Of a stretch of DNA of 64,000 bases, positions 1 to 8,834 are shown piece by piece. The position numbers were made by a program, and so were the translations under genes. This DNA is from Opitutia bacterium. Its GTDB lineage: Bacteria > Verrucomicrobiota > Verrucomicrobiia > Opitutales > Opitutaceae. Every line of letters begins with the position of its first letter. Positions within the stretch are counted from its first letter, which is position 1. The stretch lies in NCBI GenBank assembly GCA_016217595.1, contig JACRHS010000020.1:62001-126000 (forward strand), read 5' to 3'. A model generated the notes under the pieces. It was not told where the DNA came from, made no database searches, and saw nothing but the letters and a program-made list of their open reading frames with translations.

Positions 1-501
1 TCCGCACGCGTCGTCAGCCACTTCGTCGACCCCGAGGGCCGCCGTATCCACCCCGGCGCCACCGCGTACGAAAATCGGCTCGGCGGGCGCGTCTATGTGC
101 ACGCGCTCGACTGGGCGACCTCCTACGGCGTCGCCTTCAACCACCCCTTCCGCGCCGCCCAATTACAGACCGCGGTGCGCTGGCTCTCCCGCGACGCTGC
201 GCCGCTGCTGGTCTCCGGGGACGGCGTGTATCCGCTGGCTTTCCGCAAAGATCTGCCGAGCGAAACGCTGCTCGGGCTTTTCAACCTGAGCCTCGACCCA
301 TGGCAGGACACCCAGTTCACGCTGGCCGACACGCGCCAGCCGTTGACGCCGTTGCTCCTGAGCGCCGACGGCCACTGGCAGGAATCGCCTCTGCTGAGCC
401 TCGCACCGGGAACCTCCGGCCACTGGCGGCTGAGTCACGGCGGCCGCATTCCCTTCGATGCGCCGCTCTTCGTGCGTATTCCTTGGGCCGCGTCGGCCTG
501 A
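1..501 (+). CDS. C-terminal part of an unidentified protein (5' end outside window)
   Basis: The frame is open from the first base to the TGA at 499-501, so at least 166 residues of a longer protein are present. There is no signal or membrane segment in this part. The residues look like a beta-rich C-terminal domain (alternating short hydrophobic strands, segment FNLSLDPW near the middle), as often found at the end of glycosidases, but I recognise no catalytic motif. It lies 36 bases upstream of the AraC gene and on the same strand as the carbohydrate operon, so a role in sugar metabolism is an inference from position only. Confidence 0.6.
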   Translation, partial: SARVVSHFVDPEGRRIHPGATAYENRLGGRVYVHALDWATSYGVAFNHPFRAAQLQTAVRWLSRDAAPLLVSGDGVYPLAFRKDLPSETLLGLFNLSLDPWQDTQFTLADTRQPLTPLLLSADGHWQESPLLSLAPGTSGHWRLSHGGRIPFDAPLFVRIPWAASA

Positions 502-537
502 CCCTGCGCCAACGTTGCGATTGCTCTCTCTCGCGGA

Positions 538-1407
538 ATGATTGTCATGCCCTCGTCATCCTCCATGCGCCATCACGCCCCCGCGACCAACGACGCCGCC
601 GCCCCGCGTTTCCTCTGCTCAAGCTGGACGCAACTGGCCTATTTCGGCGAGGCCATCCATCGCGGCGGTTCGCGCATCGGCCCGCGCATCCAGCGTTACT
701 ATGAATTGATCCTGCTGGTCGAGGGCGACGCCCGCGTGGAGCTGGGCACCAAGAAATTTCACCTGGCCAGCGGCCAGATGTGTCTCTTCCGGCCGGCCAT
801 GCGCCAGGCCATCCATTTCGAGGCGGCGCCCAAAACGCATCACGTGCGCTGCGCCACGCTCAACCCGCACCTGGTCTCCGCGCCGCTGGCCGACGCGTTG
901 CGCGCCACGGCCGACCAGATCGCCATCACCCAGCGCTGCTCCAGCCTGGTCGATATCGGCCTGTCATTGCCCCGCCTCGCCGGCGAGCAGGCGCAGGGGC
1001 TGATCGAGTCGCTCGCGATGGCGACCATTCAGGAGTACCTCTTCGACGCCGAATGCAGCGGCGCGCCGCCGCCCGCCGAGCCCAACCCATTGCGACGCGC
1101 GCTGGAATGGATCGGGCGCACCGGCGCCAGTCCGGTCGATATCGCCTCGCTCTCGCGCGAAGCCGGCGTCTCGCCGACGCATCTGCTGCGTATGTTCAAG
1201 CAGCACATGGGCACGACGCCCATGCACTATGTCTGGGAAATGCGCGCGCGCCGCGGCGTCCAGCTGTTGCGCGAGACCGAGCTCTCCGTGGGCGAGGTCG
1301 CGTGGCGCTGCGGATTTCAGACGCCGTTTCATTTTTCCCGCTGGGTGAAAAAACTGCACGGCGTCTCCCCCGCCGGCATCCGCCAGCAAGCCCGGCCCCA
1401 GGCGTGA
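538..1407 (+). CDS. AraC-family transcriptional regulator
   Basis: A 289-residue DNA-binding regulator. Residues about 30-130 look like the cupin-type sensor of sugar-responsive AraC proteins (HLASGQMCLFRP). Residues about 180-285 hold the two helix-turn-helix units, with the typical second-half segment VGEVAWRCGFQTPFHFSRWVK. Other in-frame ATGs at 547 and 565 are possible starts. It precedes, on the same strand, a nine-gene run for uptake and oxidation of sugar acids, which makes it the likely activator of that run. The inducer is not known from the sequence. A hairpin follows the gene. Confidence 0.9.
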   Translation: MIVMPSSSSMRHHAPATNDAAAPRFLCSSWTQLAYFGEAIHRGGSRIGPRIQRYYELILLVEGDARVELGTKKFHLASGQMCLFRPAMRQAIHFEAAPKTHHVRCATLNPHLVSAPLADALRATADQIAITQRCSSLVDIGLSLPRLAGEQAQGLIESLAMATIQEYLFDAECSGAPPPAEPNPLRRALEWIGRTGASPVDIASLSREAGVSPTHLLRMFKQHMGTTPMHYVWEMRARRGVQLLRETELSVGEVAWRCGFQTPFHFSRWVKKLHGVSPAGIRQQARPQA

Positions 1408-1416
1408 TATTTCGCT

Positions 1417-1436
1417 CGGCAGCCGGAGGGCTGCCG
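1417..1436 (+). terminator. Hairpin after the AraC gene
   Basis: A perfect 8-bp stem (CGGCAGCC / GGCTGCCG) with a GGAG loop starts 10 bases after the AraC stop codon. There is no T-run, so it may be a weak or factor-assisted terminator or only an RNA-stabilising structure. It would separate the regulator transcript from the operon. Confidence 0.4.
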
Positions 1437-1582
1437 CAGGATGGTTAGGGATATGTTTTCGACGCTGCTGGAGGTATGAAGCAGCGGCGAAACCGCTAGA
1501 CTGCGGTCATGTTCTTCGGACCCTGCCGCTCACGGGCGTGTCGCCCCGGCGCCGCCCCTCAACCTTCTGCGAGGATCGTCTC

Positions 1583-3373
1583 ATGCACCGTCTGAACACG
1601 GTCAACGCCCTGGACTACGGCCTGATCGCGCTCTACTTCGGCGTCGTCATCTGGGTCGGCTTCTACTCCGCAAAAAAGAATCGTGGCACCCGCGACTTTT
1701 TCCGGGCCGGCGAGGATGTGCCCTGGTTCATGGCCGGAATCTCGGCGTGGGTTACCGGCTTCAGCGCCTTCATGTTCATCGCCGCCGCGGGCGAGATCTA
1801 CCGCTCGGGCGCATCCGCGGTGCTGTTGTTCACCTGCGCGTTCTGGGCGTACCTCGGCGGCTATTTCTATTTTGCCGCGGCATGGCGGCGCACGCGCATC
1901 GCCGCGCCGCTGGAGTTTCTCACCCGGCGGTTTTCCGGCTCCACCACCTATTTCTACTCGGTCATGTTCATCCCGCTGGGCATCGTGGGCATCGGCTCGG
2001 GGCTCTACACCATCAGCCTGTTCGTCTCCAGCGCCCTCGGGCTCGATCGCGAGGTGTTCGCGCTGGCCGGCCTGTCGTTGAGCGGGCTGCAACTCTGCAT
2101 CGTCATCATCGGCGCGGTGATGATCCTCTACACCGCGATGGGCGGACTCTGGGCCGCGGTGCTCTCGGATTCGATCCAGAGCCTGATCGTGTTGATCATG
2201 TCGCTGCTGCTGCTGCCGATCTCCCTGCACTACCTCGGTCACGGCAATATTTTCGCCGGGCTCGAGCGCATGGTGCGCGAGCTGCCCACCGACTATCTGC
2301 TGCCGCACACCGGCGGCCGCGGACTCTGGTTCATCGCCGCGTACATCGTGTTCAACTTCGTGCTCTACAATGCCGGCTGGCACCAGGCGCAGCGTTACAA
2401 CAGCGTGCCCGGCGAACGCGACTCCGGCCGCATGGCGATGCTCTGCGCGTGGCTCTCGTTGTTCGGACCGTTGCTCTGGATTCTGCCGGTGATGACCGCG
2501 CGGCTGATCTTTCCCGACATCGCGGCGCTCTGGCCCAACGTGCACCAGCCCGAGGAAGTCGCGTTCGTCAGCCTCGCCCTGCTGCTGCTGCCGCACGGCA
2601 TGATCGGCTTCGTGGTCGCGGCGATCGTCTCGACCGCGCTCGGCAAGGCGAACGACAGCTTCAACTGGCTCTCCGCCTCCGTGGCACGCGACATCTACGT
2701 GCCGGTTCGCCGCAAACTGGGCCATAGCGAATGCGCCGACCTCCACCAGATGCGCGTCGCGCAGGTCACGATGGTGGTCCTCGGCATCCTCGGCATGGGC
2801 GTCGCGCTCTATATCGCCAACTGGGGCAAGGGCATTTTCAACTTCGTCCTCGTCGCCTCCTCGCTCACCGACATCCCGCTCTACACGCCGGTGCTGCTCG
2901 GCATGATGTTCCGGCGCACGCCGTGGTGGTCCGGCATCGCCGCCAGTTGTGCGGGCCTGCTCGCCTGCCTCGTGCTGGCCGGCCTCGGGGTGTGGCCGCA
3001 AAACAGCGGGTACGAGCGCAACGTCTTCGGCGGCCTGCTCGCGAGCACGCTCACTTTCTTCCTCTCCGCCCTCTGGTTCCGGACCGACGATCCGCGCAAC
3101 GCCGAGATTCTCCGTCTCGATGCCGACATGCGCACGCCCGTCGTGGCGCCCGCCGGCGCAGCTGGCTACGGCGCGCTGCCAATGTACCGCGTGATCGGCA
3201 ACATCAGCATCGGCCTCGCCGCCGTGATGTTCCTCTGCTGGGGCCTGCCCTCCGTCTCGACCCCCTCGCCCGGCATCAACGCCCTGGCCGGCTCCCTCCT
3301 CTTGATCCTCGGCCTCGTGCTGCGCCGCGTTTCCCGCGGCACGCGCCCGCCCGCCGGCGGCGCTTCCTCCTAG
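1583..3373 (+). CDS. Sodium:solute symporter (SSS family)
   Basis: A 596-residue inner-membrane carrier predicted to import a solute with Na+. The N-terminus has a first helix around residues 10-28 and the family's FFRAG...VPWFMAGISAW stretch. Some 13-14 hydrophobic segments follow, with a conserved-looking central section (NAGWHQAQRYNSVPG). The ATG at 1583 was chosen over an upstream in-frame start at 1538 because a GAGGA ribosome-binding site lies at 1571-1575 and the first helix begins right after. It is first in a co-directional run, 22 bases ahead of the aminotransferase. Given the downstream enzymes, the cargo is plausibly a sugar acid or amino-modified sugar. The sequence alone does not give specificity. 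Confidence 0.93.
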   Translation: MHRLNTVNALDYGLIALYFGVVIWVGFYSAKKNRGTRDFFRAGEDVPWFMAGISAWVTGFSAFMFIAAAGEIYRSGASAVLLFTCAFWAYLGGYFYFAAAWRRTRIAAPLEFLTRRFSGSTTYFYSVMFIPLGIVGIGSGLYTISLFVSSALGLDREVFALAGLSLSGLQLCIVIIGAVMILYTAMGGLWAAVLSDSIQSLIVLIMSLLLLPISLHYLGHGNIFAGLERMVRELPTDYLLPHTGGRGLWFIAAYIVFNFVLYNAGWHQAQRYNSVPGERDSGRMAMLCAWLSLFGPLLWILPVMTARLIFPDIAALWPNVHQPEEVAFVSLALLLLPHGMIGFVVAAIVSTALGKANDSFNWLSASVARDIYVPVRRKLGHSECADLHQMRVAQVTMVVLGILGMGVALYIANWGKGIFNFVLVASSLTDIPLYTPVLLGMMFRRTPWWSGIAASCAGLLACLVLAGLGVWPQNSGYERNVFGGLLASTLTFFLSALWFRTDDPRNAEILRLDADMRTPVVAPAGAAGYGALPMYRVIGNISIGLAAVMFLCWGLPSVSTPSPGINALAGSLLLILGLVLRRVSRGTRPPAGGASS

Positions 3374-3395
3374 CCGGCCGCTCCGTTTTCTCTCC

Positions 3396-4661
3396 ATGAA
3401 TTCACCGACCGACACTCGTCCGGAAGATTTTTCGTCCCGCCCACGGCCCAAATACGGCCTCGGTGTTGACCTCATCGGCGCCGAGGAAGAAGCGCTGGTG
3501 CTCGATGTCCTGCGCCGCCGCGATCTGTTTCGCTACTACGGCTCGAATCCCGCGCAACCGCCGCCGATGGTGGCGCGTCTGGAGCAGGAGTTCCGCGCCT
3601 TCCTCGGCGTGGAGCACGCCCTCGCCGTGACCAGCGGCACCGCCGCGCTGGAAGTCGCCCTCGCCGCGGCGGGCGTCGGCCCCGGCGACGAAGTCATCGT
3701 GCCCGCGTGGAGCTGGATCTCGTGCCTCACGGCCATCGTGCGCGTCGGCGCGCGGCCGGTGCTCGCCGAGATCGACGACTCGCTCAACCTCGACCCGGCG
3801 GAGATCGACCGGCTGGCCACGCCGCGCACCCGCGCCGTGCTGGTCATTCACTTTCAAGGCGTGGCGGCCGAGATGGACCGCATCGTCGCCGCCGCCCAGC
3901 CGCGCGGCATCGTTGTGATCGAGGACTGCGCGCAATCGCTCGGCGTGCGTTATCGCGGCCGGCCGGTCGGCGCGTGGGGCGATCTCGCAACCTTCAGTTT
4001 TCAGCACAACAAAGTGGCCACCGCCGGCGAGGGTGGCATGGTCGTCACCCGCGTTTCCCGTTACTACGAACGCGCCGTCCGCCTGCACGATCTGGGCAAC
4101 TACCGCGCGTATCACGCCACCCTCGTGCCGGCCACCGAACCGGCGTTTGCCGGCGGCCAGTACCGCATGGGCGAACTCACCGGCGCGGTCGCCCTCGCCC
4201 AGTTGCGCAAGGTCGAGGCCATGCGCGCCCACTGCCATCGCCTGCAGTCGCGCATTCTCGCGCAAATCGCCGGGCTGCCCGGTCTGCCTGTGCGCCGCAT
4301 CCCCGACCCAGAGGGCGATTTCGGCTACGAAATCTATCTCCTCGCCACCGACCCCGCCCAAGTGCCCGCGCTCAAGGAGCGGCTGCGCGCGCGTCAGGTC
4401 AACGTCGGGCCCGTGACCGGCACCGCACCGCAATACGCCTATCCGCAGGTGCGCAGCGGGCTCGCGCACACGCCCGCCGCCTCGCCTTTCCGCGCCGACC
4501 AACCGTGGCCCGCGCCCGGTTACCGTCCGGAAGATTTTCCTCGCACCGAAGCGCTGGCCCCGCGCTGCCTCGCGCTGCCCATCGGCGTGCTCTACACGGA
4601 AGCGGACGCCGACTGGATCGCCACGTCGGTCCGCGCCGTGCACCAGGAACTGTTTGGCTGA
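3396..4661 (+). CDS. DegT/DnrJ/EryC1/StrS-family PLP-dependent aminotransferase
   Basis: A 421-residue fold-type I aminotransferase of the sugar/cyclitol class. Visible landmarks are the SGTAALE phosphate-binding region (residues 80-86), the Asp of the IEDCAQS motif (residue 177, contacts the PLP nitrogen), and the SFQHNKVATAGEGG motif with the Schiff-base lysine at 206. All key residues are present, so it should be active. Family members usually transaminate keto-sugars for antibiotics, LPS or exopolysaccharide. Here the gene sits in a catabolic-looking run between a symporter and two amidohydrolase-fold genes, which is unusual. It could run in the deaminating direction on an amino sugar or cyclitol, but that is inference. 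Confidence 0.9.
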   Translation: MNSPTDTRPEDFSSRPRPKYGLGVDLIGAEEEALVLDVLRRRDLFRYYGSNPAQPPPMVARLEQEFRAFLGVEHALAVTSGTAALEVALAAAGVGPGDEVIVPAWSWISCLTAIVRVGARPVLAEIDDSLNLDPAEIDRLATPRTRAVLVIHFQGVAAEMDRIVAAAQPRGIVVIEDCAQSLGVRYRGRPVGAWGDLATFSFQHNKVATAGEGGMVVTRVSRYYERAVRLHDLGNYRAYHATLVPATEPAFAGGQYRMGELTGAVALAQLRKVEAMRAHCHRLQSRILAQIAGLPGLPVRRIPDPEGDFGYEIYLLATDPAQVPALKERLRARQVNVGPVTGTAPQYAYPQVRSGLAHTPAASPFRADQPWPAPGYRPEDFPRTEALAPRCLALPIGVLYTEADADWIATSVRAVHQELFG

Positions 4662-4667
4662 ACCGCC

Positions 4668-5447
4668 GTGCGCGTCATCGACCTGCACACCCATCCGATT
4701 TTCCTCCGCGCCGGGCGCCGCCGGGCCGACGTCGACCGCCTGGTCGCCGAAAGCCGCGCGCGCGGCGTTGTGCGCATGGTGGTGCTGGGCGATGTCCTCG
4801 TGCACGGCCGCACGCCCGATGCCGGGCAAATCGCGCGCATCAACGACGAGACGGCCCGCGTCGTGCGCATGCACCCCGACTTTTTCCTCGGCTTCTGTTA
4901 TCTCAACCCGCTGCTCGGCGCCCGCGCCGTCGAGCGCGAGGTCGAGCGCTGTGTCGCCGGCTACGATTTTCGCGGGCTCAAGCTCGAACTCGCCAACAAC
5001 GCCCTCCACCCGAGCATGACGCCGGTGATGCGCCTCGCCGCGCGCCTCAGCCTGCCCGTGCTGCAACACACCTGGCGCACGCGCCCGGGACCGGAGCGCC
5101 GCCAGCAGAGCGATCCGGAGGACACCGTCGCGCTCGCCCGACGCTTTCCCGGCGTGCAGGTCATCATGGCGCATCTCACCGCCTGCGGCTACCGCGGCGT
5201 GCTCGAAGCCAAGGGTGTCGACAACCTCGTCATCGACACTTCGGCAGCCTTTCCCGAGGCGGAGATTCTCGAATACGCCGTCGCCCAGCTCGGCGCCGAG
5301 CGCGTGGTGTACGGCTCCGACCTGCCGATCCGCGAACCGGCCGTGACGCTCGGCCGCGTCCTCGGTTCGCGGCTCACCGCCGCGGAGCGACGGCTGATCC
5401 TCCACGACAACGCCCAACGTCTGCTTCGCCTTTCCCCGCCATGCTGA
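4668..5447 (+). CDS. Amidohydrolase-family metal-dependent hydrolase (complete active site)
   Basis: A 259-residue TIM-barrel hydrolase of the amidohydrolase_2 type. The metal ligands are all visible: the HTH motif at residues 7-9, a Lys in GLKLE, a His in LQHTW, a His in IMAHLTACG and the late Asp in YGSDLP. Relatives hydrolyse lactones or amides or decarboxylate small carboxylates. The start is the GTG at 4668, six bases after the aminotransferase stop, because the protein then begins with the barrel's first strand (VIDLHTH). The next gene's ATG overlaps its stop by seven bases, so the two are probably translationally coupled. Lactonase action on a sugar lactone feeding the pentonate enzymes is possible but unproven. 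Confidence 0.85.
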   Translation: MRVIDLHTHPIFLRAGRRRADVDRLVAESRARGVVRMVVLGDVLVHGRTPDAGQIARINDETARVVRMHPDFFLGFCYLNPLLGARAVEREVERCVAGYDFRGLKLELANNALHPSMTPVMRLAARLSLPVLQHTWRTRPGPERRQQSDPEDTVALARRFPGVQVIMAHLTACGYRGVLEAKGVDNLVIDTSAAFPEAEILEYAVAQLGAERVVYGSDLPIREPAVTLGRVLGSRLTAAERRLILHDNAQRLLRLSPPC

Positions 5448-6208
5448 TCGATACCTCAGCTTACATCGGCGCCTGGCCCTTCGGTCACCTGCCCGCCCGC
5501 TCCGCCGCGGAACTGGGCCGGCATCTGCGCAGCCACGGCATCGCCCGCGCGCTTGTTTCCCACCTCGGCGCGGTGTTCGCCCCCGATCCGATGCCCGCCA
5601 ACCGCACGCTCTTCGCGGAAACGCGCCGTCGGCCCGCGCTCGTGCCCGTGCCCATCCTGAATCCCGCCCTGGCCGTCTGGTCGGAGCATCTCGATGAGTG
5701 CTGCCGGCTCGCGCCCGCTCTGCGCGCCGTCCGGATCGCGCCCGGCTATCATGATTTCCAACTCGATTCGCTCCGCGTCAGCGCCCTGTGTGCCGCGCTG
5801 CAAGAGCGCCGCGTGCGGCTGATCGTCAACGTGCGCTTCGTGGATCTGCGGCTCGATTACTTTGCGCTGAAGATCCAATCGGCGGGCGAAAGCGCGCTGC
5901 ACGATTTCCTCCGCGCGCACCCGCGCCTGCAACCGCTGCTCTCCGGTCTCACGCTGGCGGAGCTGCGCACGCTGCAACGACTCGGCGGCCGCTTTGTCGC
6001 CGACATTCCGTTCGTCGAGTGGCTCTACTCGATCGAATCCCTCGTGGCCCAGGGCGCGCAAACCCGCCTGATGTTCGGCTCGCAAACGCCTTTTTTCGTC
6101 ACGCAGGCCAACATCGCCAAACTCGAAAGCGCGCTCATCCCTGCGAGCGCACGCCACGCCATCGGCTGGCGCAACGCCGCGCGCTTCTTCTCCCTCCCGG
6201 GCGCCTGA
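5441..6208 (+). CDS. Amidohydrolase-fold protein lacking metal ligands (probable pseudoenzyme)
   Basis: A 255-residue paralogue-like partner of the preceding hydrolase, with the same overall barrel layout. The first strand reads MLIDTSAYIG, where an active enzyme has HxH. The last catalytic strand reads MFGSQTP, where an active enzyme has GSD. The two middle histidines also have no clear counterpart. It is therefore unlikely to bind the usual metal pair and may be a regulatory or structural subunit of its neighbour. The ATG at 5441 overlaps the upstream TGA, suggesting coupled synthesis in fixed ratio. The assignment to the fold rests on resemblance in length, strand pattern and position. Confidence 0.75.
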   Translation: MLIDTSAYIGAWPFGHLPARSAAELGRHLRSHGIARALVSHLGAVFAPDPMPANRTLFAETRRRPALVPVPILNPALAVWSEHLDECCRLAPALRAVRIAPGYHDFQLDSLRVSALCAALQERRVRLIVNVRFVDLRLDYFALKIQSAGESALHDFLRAHPRLQPLLSGLTLAELRTLQRLGGRFVADIPFVEWLYSIESLVAQGAQTRLMFGSQTPFFVTQANIAKLESALIPASARHAIGWRNAARFFSLPGA

Positions 6209-6226
6209 CCCCGGCCATATTTCTCG

Positions 6227-7000
6227 ATGACCACGTATCCACCCTTTTCCTGGCCCGCCGGCCGTCGCGGCGCGGTCTGTCTTTGTTGGGACGACTCCGA
6301 TGCCTCCCAACTCGATTTTGCCCTGCCCATCCTCGCGGAGTTCGGTCTGCGCGCGACCTTCTACGTGCTGCCCGATCAGGTGGAGCGCCGTTTGTCCGAC
6401 TGGCAGGCCGCGCTCGCCGCCGGTCACGAAATCGGAAACCACACCGTCCGCCATCCCTGCAGCGGCAATTACTCCTGGCAGTCCGCCGCGTCCATGGTCG
6501 AGGGCTACACGTACGAGCAGATGGAAGCCGAGATCCGGCAGGCCAACGCAACGCTTCACCGCCTGCTCGGTCAGACGCCGACGAGTTTCGCCTACTGCTG
6601 CGGCCTGACCTTTGTCGGCCGCGGTCGCGCGGTCCGCAGTTATGTGCCGCTGATCGCCGACCTCTTCACCGTGGGCCGCGTTTACGGCAACGTGTCGCAC
6701 TGCCGTCCAGCGTGCTGCGACCTCGCGCAGGTCTGGGGCATGGGCATGGACAACCAAAGCTTCTCGTGGATTCAGGCGCGCATCGACGCCTGCTGCGATG
6801 CCGGCGGCTGGCTCACGCTGGTCGGCCACACCGTCGGTACCACCAACCGCCTCACCGTCACACCCGACACGCTGCGCCGCCTCTGCGATTATCTCGCGCG
6901 CCAGCCTGAAATCTGGACCGACACCGTCACCACGGTCGGCAACTACGTCCGCGCGCAGCAGGACCCGAGCCTGCGCGCGACGCCCGAAACCGGCGCCTAG
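6227..7000 (+). CDS. Polysaccharide deacetylase-like protein (CE4 / NodB fold)
   Basis: A 257-residue protein with the NodB-type catalytic layout. The Asp-Asp pair lies at residues 22-23 (CWDDSD). The HxxxH metal motif lies at residues 72-76 (NHTVRHP). A later aromatic-rich segment contains a Trp-Gly-Met-Gly-Met stretch. There is no signal peptide, so it should act in the cytoplasm on a small N- or O-acylated substrate rather than on a polymer. It lies between the amidohydrolase pair and the xylanase-like gene with spacings of 18 and 10 bases. Together with the aminotransferase this hints at an acetylated amino sugar or modified pentose as substrate (inference). Confidence 0.85.
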   Translation: MTTYPPFSWPAGRRGAVCLCWDDSDASQLDFALPILAEFGLRATFYVLPDQVERRLSDWQAALAAGHEIGNHTVRHPCSGNYSWQSAASMVEGYTYEQMEAEIRQANATLHRLLGQTPTSFAYCCGLTFVGRGRAVRSYVPLIADLFTVGRVYGNVSHCRPACCDLAQVWGMGMDNQSFSWIQARIDACCDAGGWLTLVGHTVGTTNRLTVTPDTLRRLCDYLARQPEIWTDTVTTVGNYVRAQQDPSLRATPETGA

Positions 7001-7010
7001 TCTTCGCGTC

Positions 7011-8825
7011 ATGCGTCTCGCGACTCTGATCCGGCGATGCACGCTCTGCGCGGGGCTGAGTGTCGCCGGACTTTGGGCACAAACGCCGCTGCCGCCGGGC
7101 GACTCGCTCCTGCCGGCGGATCCGTTGCCCGCATTCCAGTTTCAGAGCGTACCGGACGCCGCAACGCCCCAGGTGACGGCGCGCGTGATCGAGGCCGCCG
7201 GCCCGGGCTTCCAACGCGCCTTGCGCCTGGAAGTCGTTCAACCGCCCCGGCCAGCCAACGAGCTGCGCTGCCCCAGCCGGCACGACGTCCAAGCGGGCGA
7301 TGTCGTGATGCTGCGCTTCTTTGCCCGGACCATCGCCACGACCGACGAGACCGGGCACGGACGCCTGCTCGTCGCCGTCCGTCGCACCGCCGGCGGCAGC
7401 GAACTGCGCACCGAGTTTTCCGTCGGCCCAGCCTGGCAGGAATTGCTCCTGCCCTTCACCGCCGAGAAGGACAGCCCTGACTCCGGACTCACCCTCGGCT
7501 TCGATGCCGGTGTGCGCCGGCAGACGCTGGAGATCGGCGGCATCGAGTTGCTGAATTATCGGCAGGCGCAAATACCGGACGCACTGCCGCGGACGCGTTT
7601 CACATATGCGGGACGCGAACCCGATGCCGCCTGGCGGCGCGACGCTCTCGCCCGCATCGCGCGCCTGCGTCAGGGCGATTTCCGGTTGCGCTTCGTCGAT
7701 AGCGCCGGCCGGCCGCTGTCGGGGGCCACGGTCCGCGTTGAGCAGACGCGCTCCGCCTTTCACTGGGGCACGGCGGTGCGGCTCCATCTGCTCGCGTCGG
7801 CCGAGCCCGACCACGCGCGCTACCGCGAGAAGTTGTGCGAGCTGTTCAACGCCGCCACCGATGAGATGGGGCTCAAGTGGTATTGCTGGCTCGGCGAGCG
7901 CGGCCCGGAGTACGCCCGCGAACCGACCCTGGCCGGACTGCACTGGCTGCGAGAGCGCAACTTCCATGTCCGCGGCCATGTCTTCGTCTGGCCCAGCTGG
8001 AAGCTCTCGCCGCGATTCGTGCAAGACCTCCGCGGTACGCCGCGCGAGCGCGAAGTCCCGGCGCTCGTGCTCCAGCACATCCGCGATCTTTCCCGCGCCA
8101 CCCGCGGCCTCCTGCAAGAGTGGGACGTCGTTAACGAAACCTTCGCCCACCACGACTACATGGACCTCTTCGGTCCGGCGATCATGACGACCTGGTTTGC
8201 CACCGCGCAGGAGGAGCTCCCCGGCACGCCGCTATATTTCAACGATTACAGCAACCACGACCAGACGACGGACCCAACGCATGTGGACGATTTCGAGGCG
8301 ACCGCGCGCTTCCTGCTCCAGCAACGCGCGCCGCTCCATGGGCTCGGCTTGCAAGCGCATTTCGGCACGCAGCCCAGCGATCCCGTCAATCTTCTCGCCA
8401 CGCTCGACCGCTACGCCGCGCTCGGGCTGTCGATTCGCTTCACCGAGTTCGATGTCTGGACCGACGACGAGCCGCTGCAGGCCGATTTCACGCGCGATTT
8501 CCTGATTCTCGCGTACAGCCATCCCAACGTCGTCGGCGTCCAACACTGGGGCTTTTGGGAAAAAGCGCACTGGCGCCCGTCCGCCGCGATGTTTCGCGCC
8601 GACTGGTCGGAGAAGCCGAGCGCCCGCGCCTATCGCGACCTCGTGCTCAACCAATGGCGCACCCGGATGGAAGGGCGCACCGATGCCGACGGCGTTTTCA
8701 CCGGACGCGGTTTTTACGGCGATTACCGGGTTGTAGTCCAAACCGGCGGCCAGTCGGCGGAGCACCGCCTCACGCTCGCGCCCGACGCCCTGCGTCACGA
8801 ACTCGCGCCGCCCGCCGCGCCCTGA
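7011..8825 (+). CDS. Secreted GH10-family endo-1,4-beta-xylanase-like enzyme
   Basis: A 604-residue exported glycosidase; ATG 7011 gives a signal peptide ending near AGLWAQ (residue 24). Residues about 45-185 resemble a CBM4/9-type beta-sandwich. Residues about 223-545 are the GH10 barrel, with the acid/base Glu 376 in WDVVNE and the nucleophile Glu 479 in IRFTEFDVW. Residues 550-600 look like a small beta domain (DADGVFTGRGFYGDY). The usual HxxxWHSQ substrate-binding segment reads HVFVWPSW, a known-looking variation among GH10 outliers, so the substrate may not be plain xylan. In the operon it would supply pentoses or acids for the three downstream oxidation enzymes. Confidence 0.9.
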   Translation: MRLATLIRRCTLCAGLSVAGLWAQTPLPPGDSLLPADPLPAFQFQSVPDAATPQVTARVIEAAGPGFQRALRLEVVQPPRPANELRCPSRHDVQAGDVVMLRFFARTIATTDETGHGRLLVAVRRTAGGSELRTEFSVGPAWQELLLPFTAEKDSPDSGLTLGFDAGVRRQTLEIGGIELLNYRQAQIPDALPRTRFTYAGREPDAAWRRDALARIARLRQGDFRLRFVDSAGRPLSGATVRVEQTRSAFHWGTAVRLHLLASAEPDHARYREKLCELFNAATDEMGLKWYCWLGERGPEYAREPTLAGLHWLRERNFHVRGHVFVWPSWKLSPRFVQDLRGTPREREVPALVLQHIRDLSRATRGLLQEWDVVNETFAHHDYMDLFGPAIMTTWFATAQEELPGTPLYFNDYSNHDQTTDPTHVDDFEATARFLLQQRAPLHGLGLQAHFGTQPSDPVNLLATLDRYAALGLSIRFTEFDVWTDDEPLQADFTRDFLILAYSHPNVVGVQHWGFWEKAHWRPSAAMFRADWSEKPSARAYRDLVLNQWRTRMEGRTDADGVFTGRGFYGDYRVVVQTGGQSAEHRLTLAPDALRHELAPPAAP

Positions 8826-8834
8826 TGATCTGCC

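Noticed and set aside
1559-3475. 638-residue minus-strand reading frame opposite the symporter
   Set aside because: Acidic, Arg/Glu/His-rich composition without any domain; a known artefact of high-GC coding DNA. The plus strand encodes a clear SSS carrier.
3402-5417. 671-residue minus-strand reading frame opposite the aminotransferase and amidohydrolase
   Set aside because: No recognisable motif and shadowed by two well-supported plus-strand genes.
3707-6208. 833-residue plus-strand frame read as one protein
   Set aside because: The first two thirds are an Arg/Pro-rich off-frame of the aminotransferase and hydrolase; only the part from ATG 5441 is a real protein.
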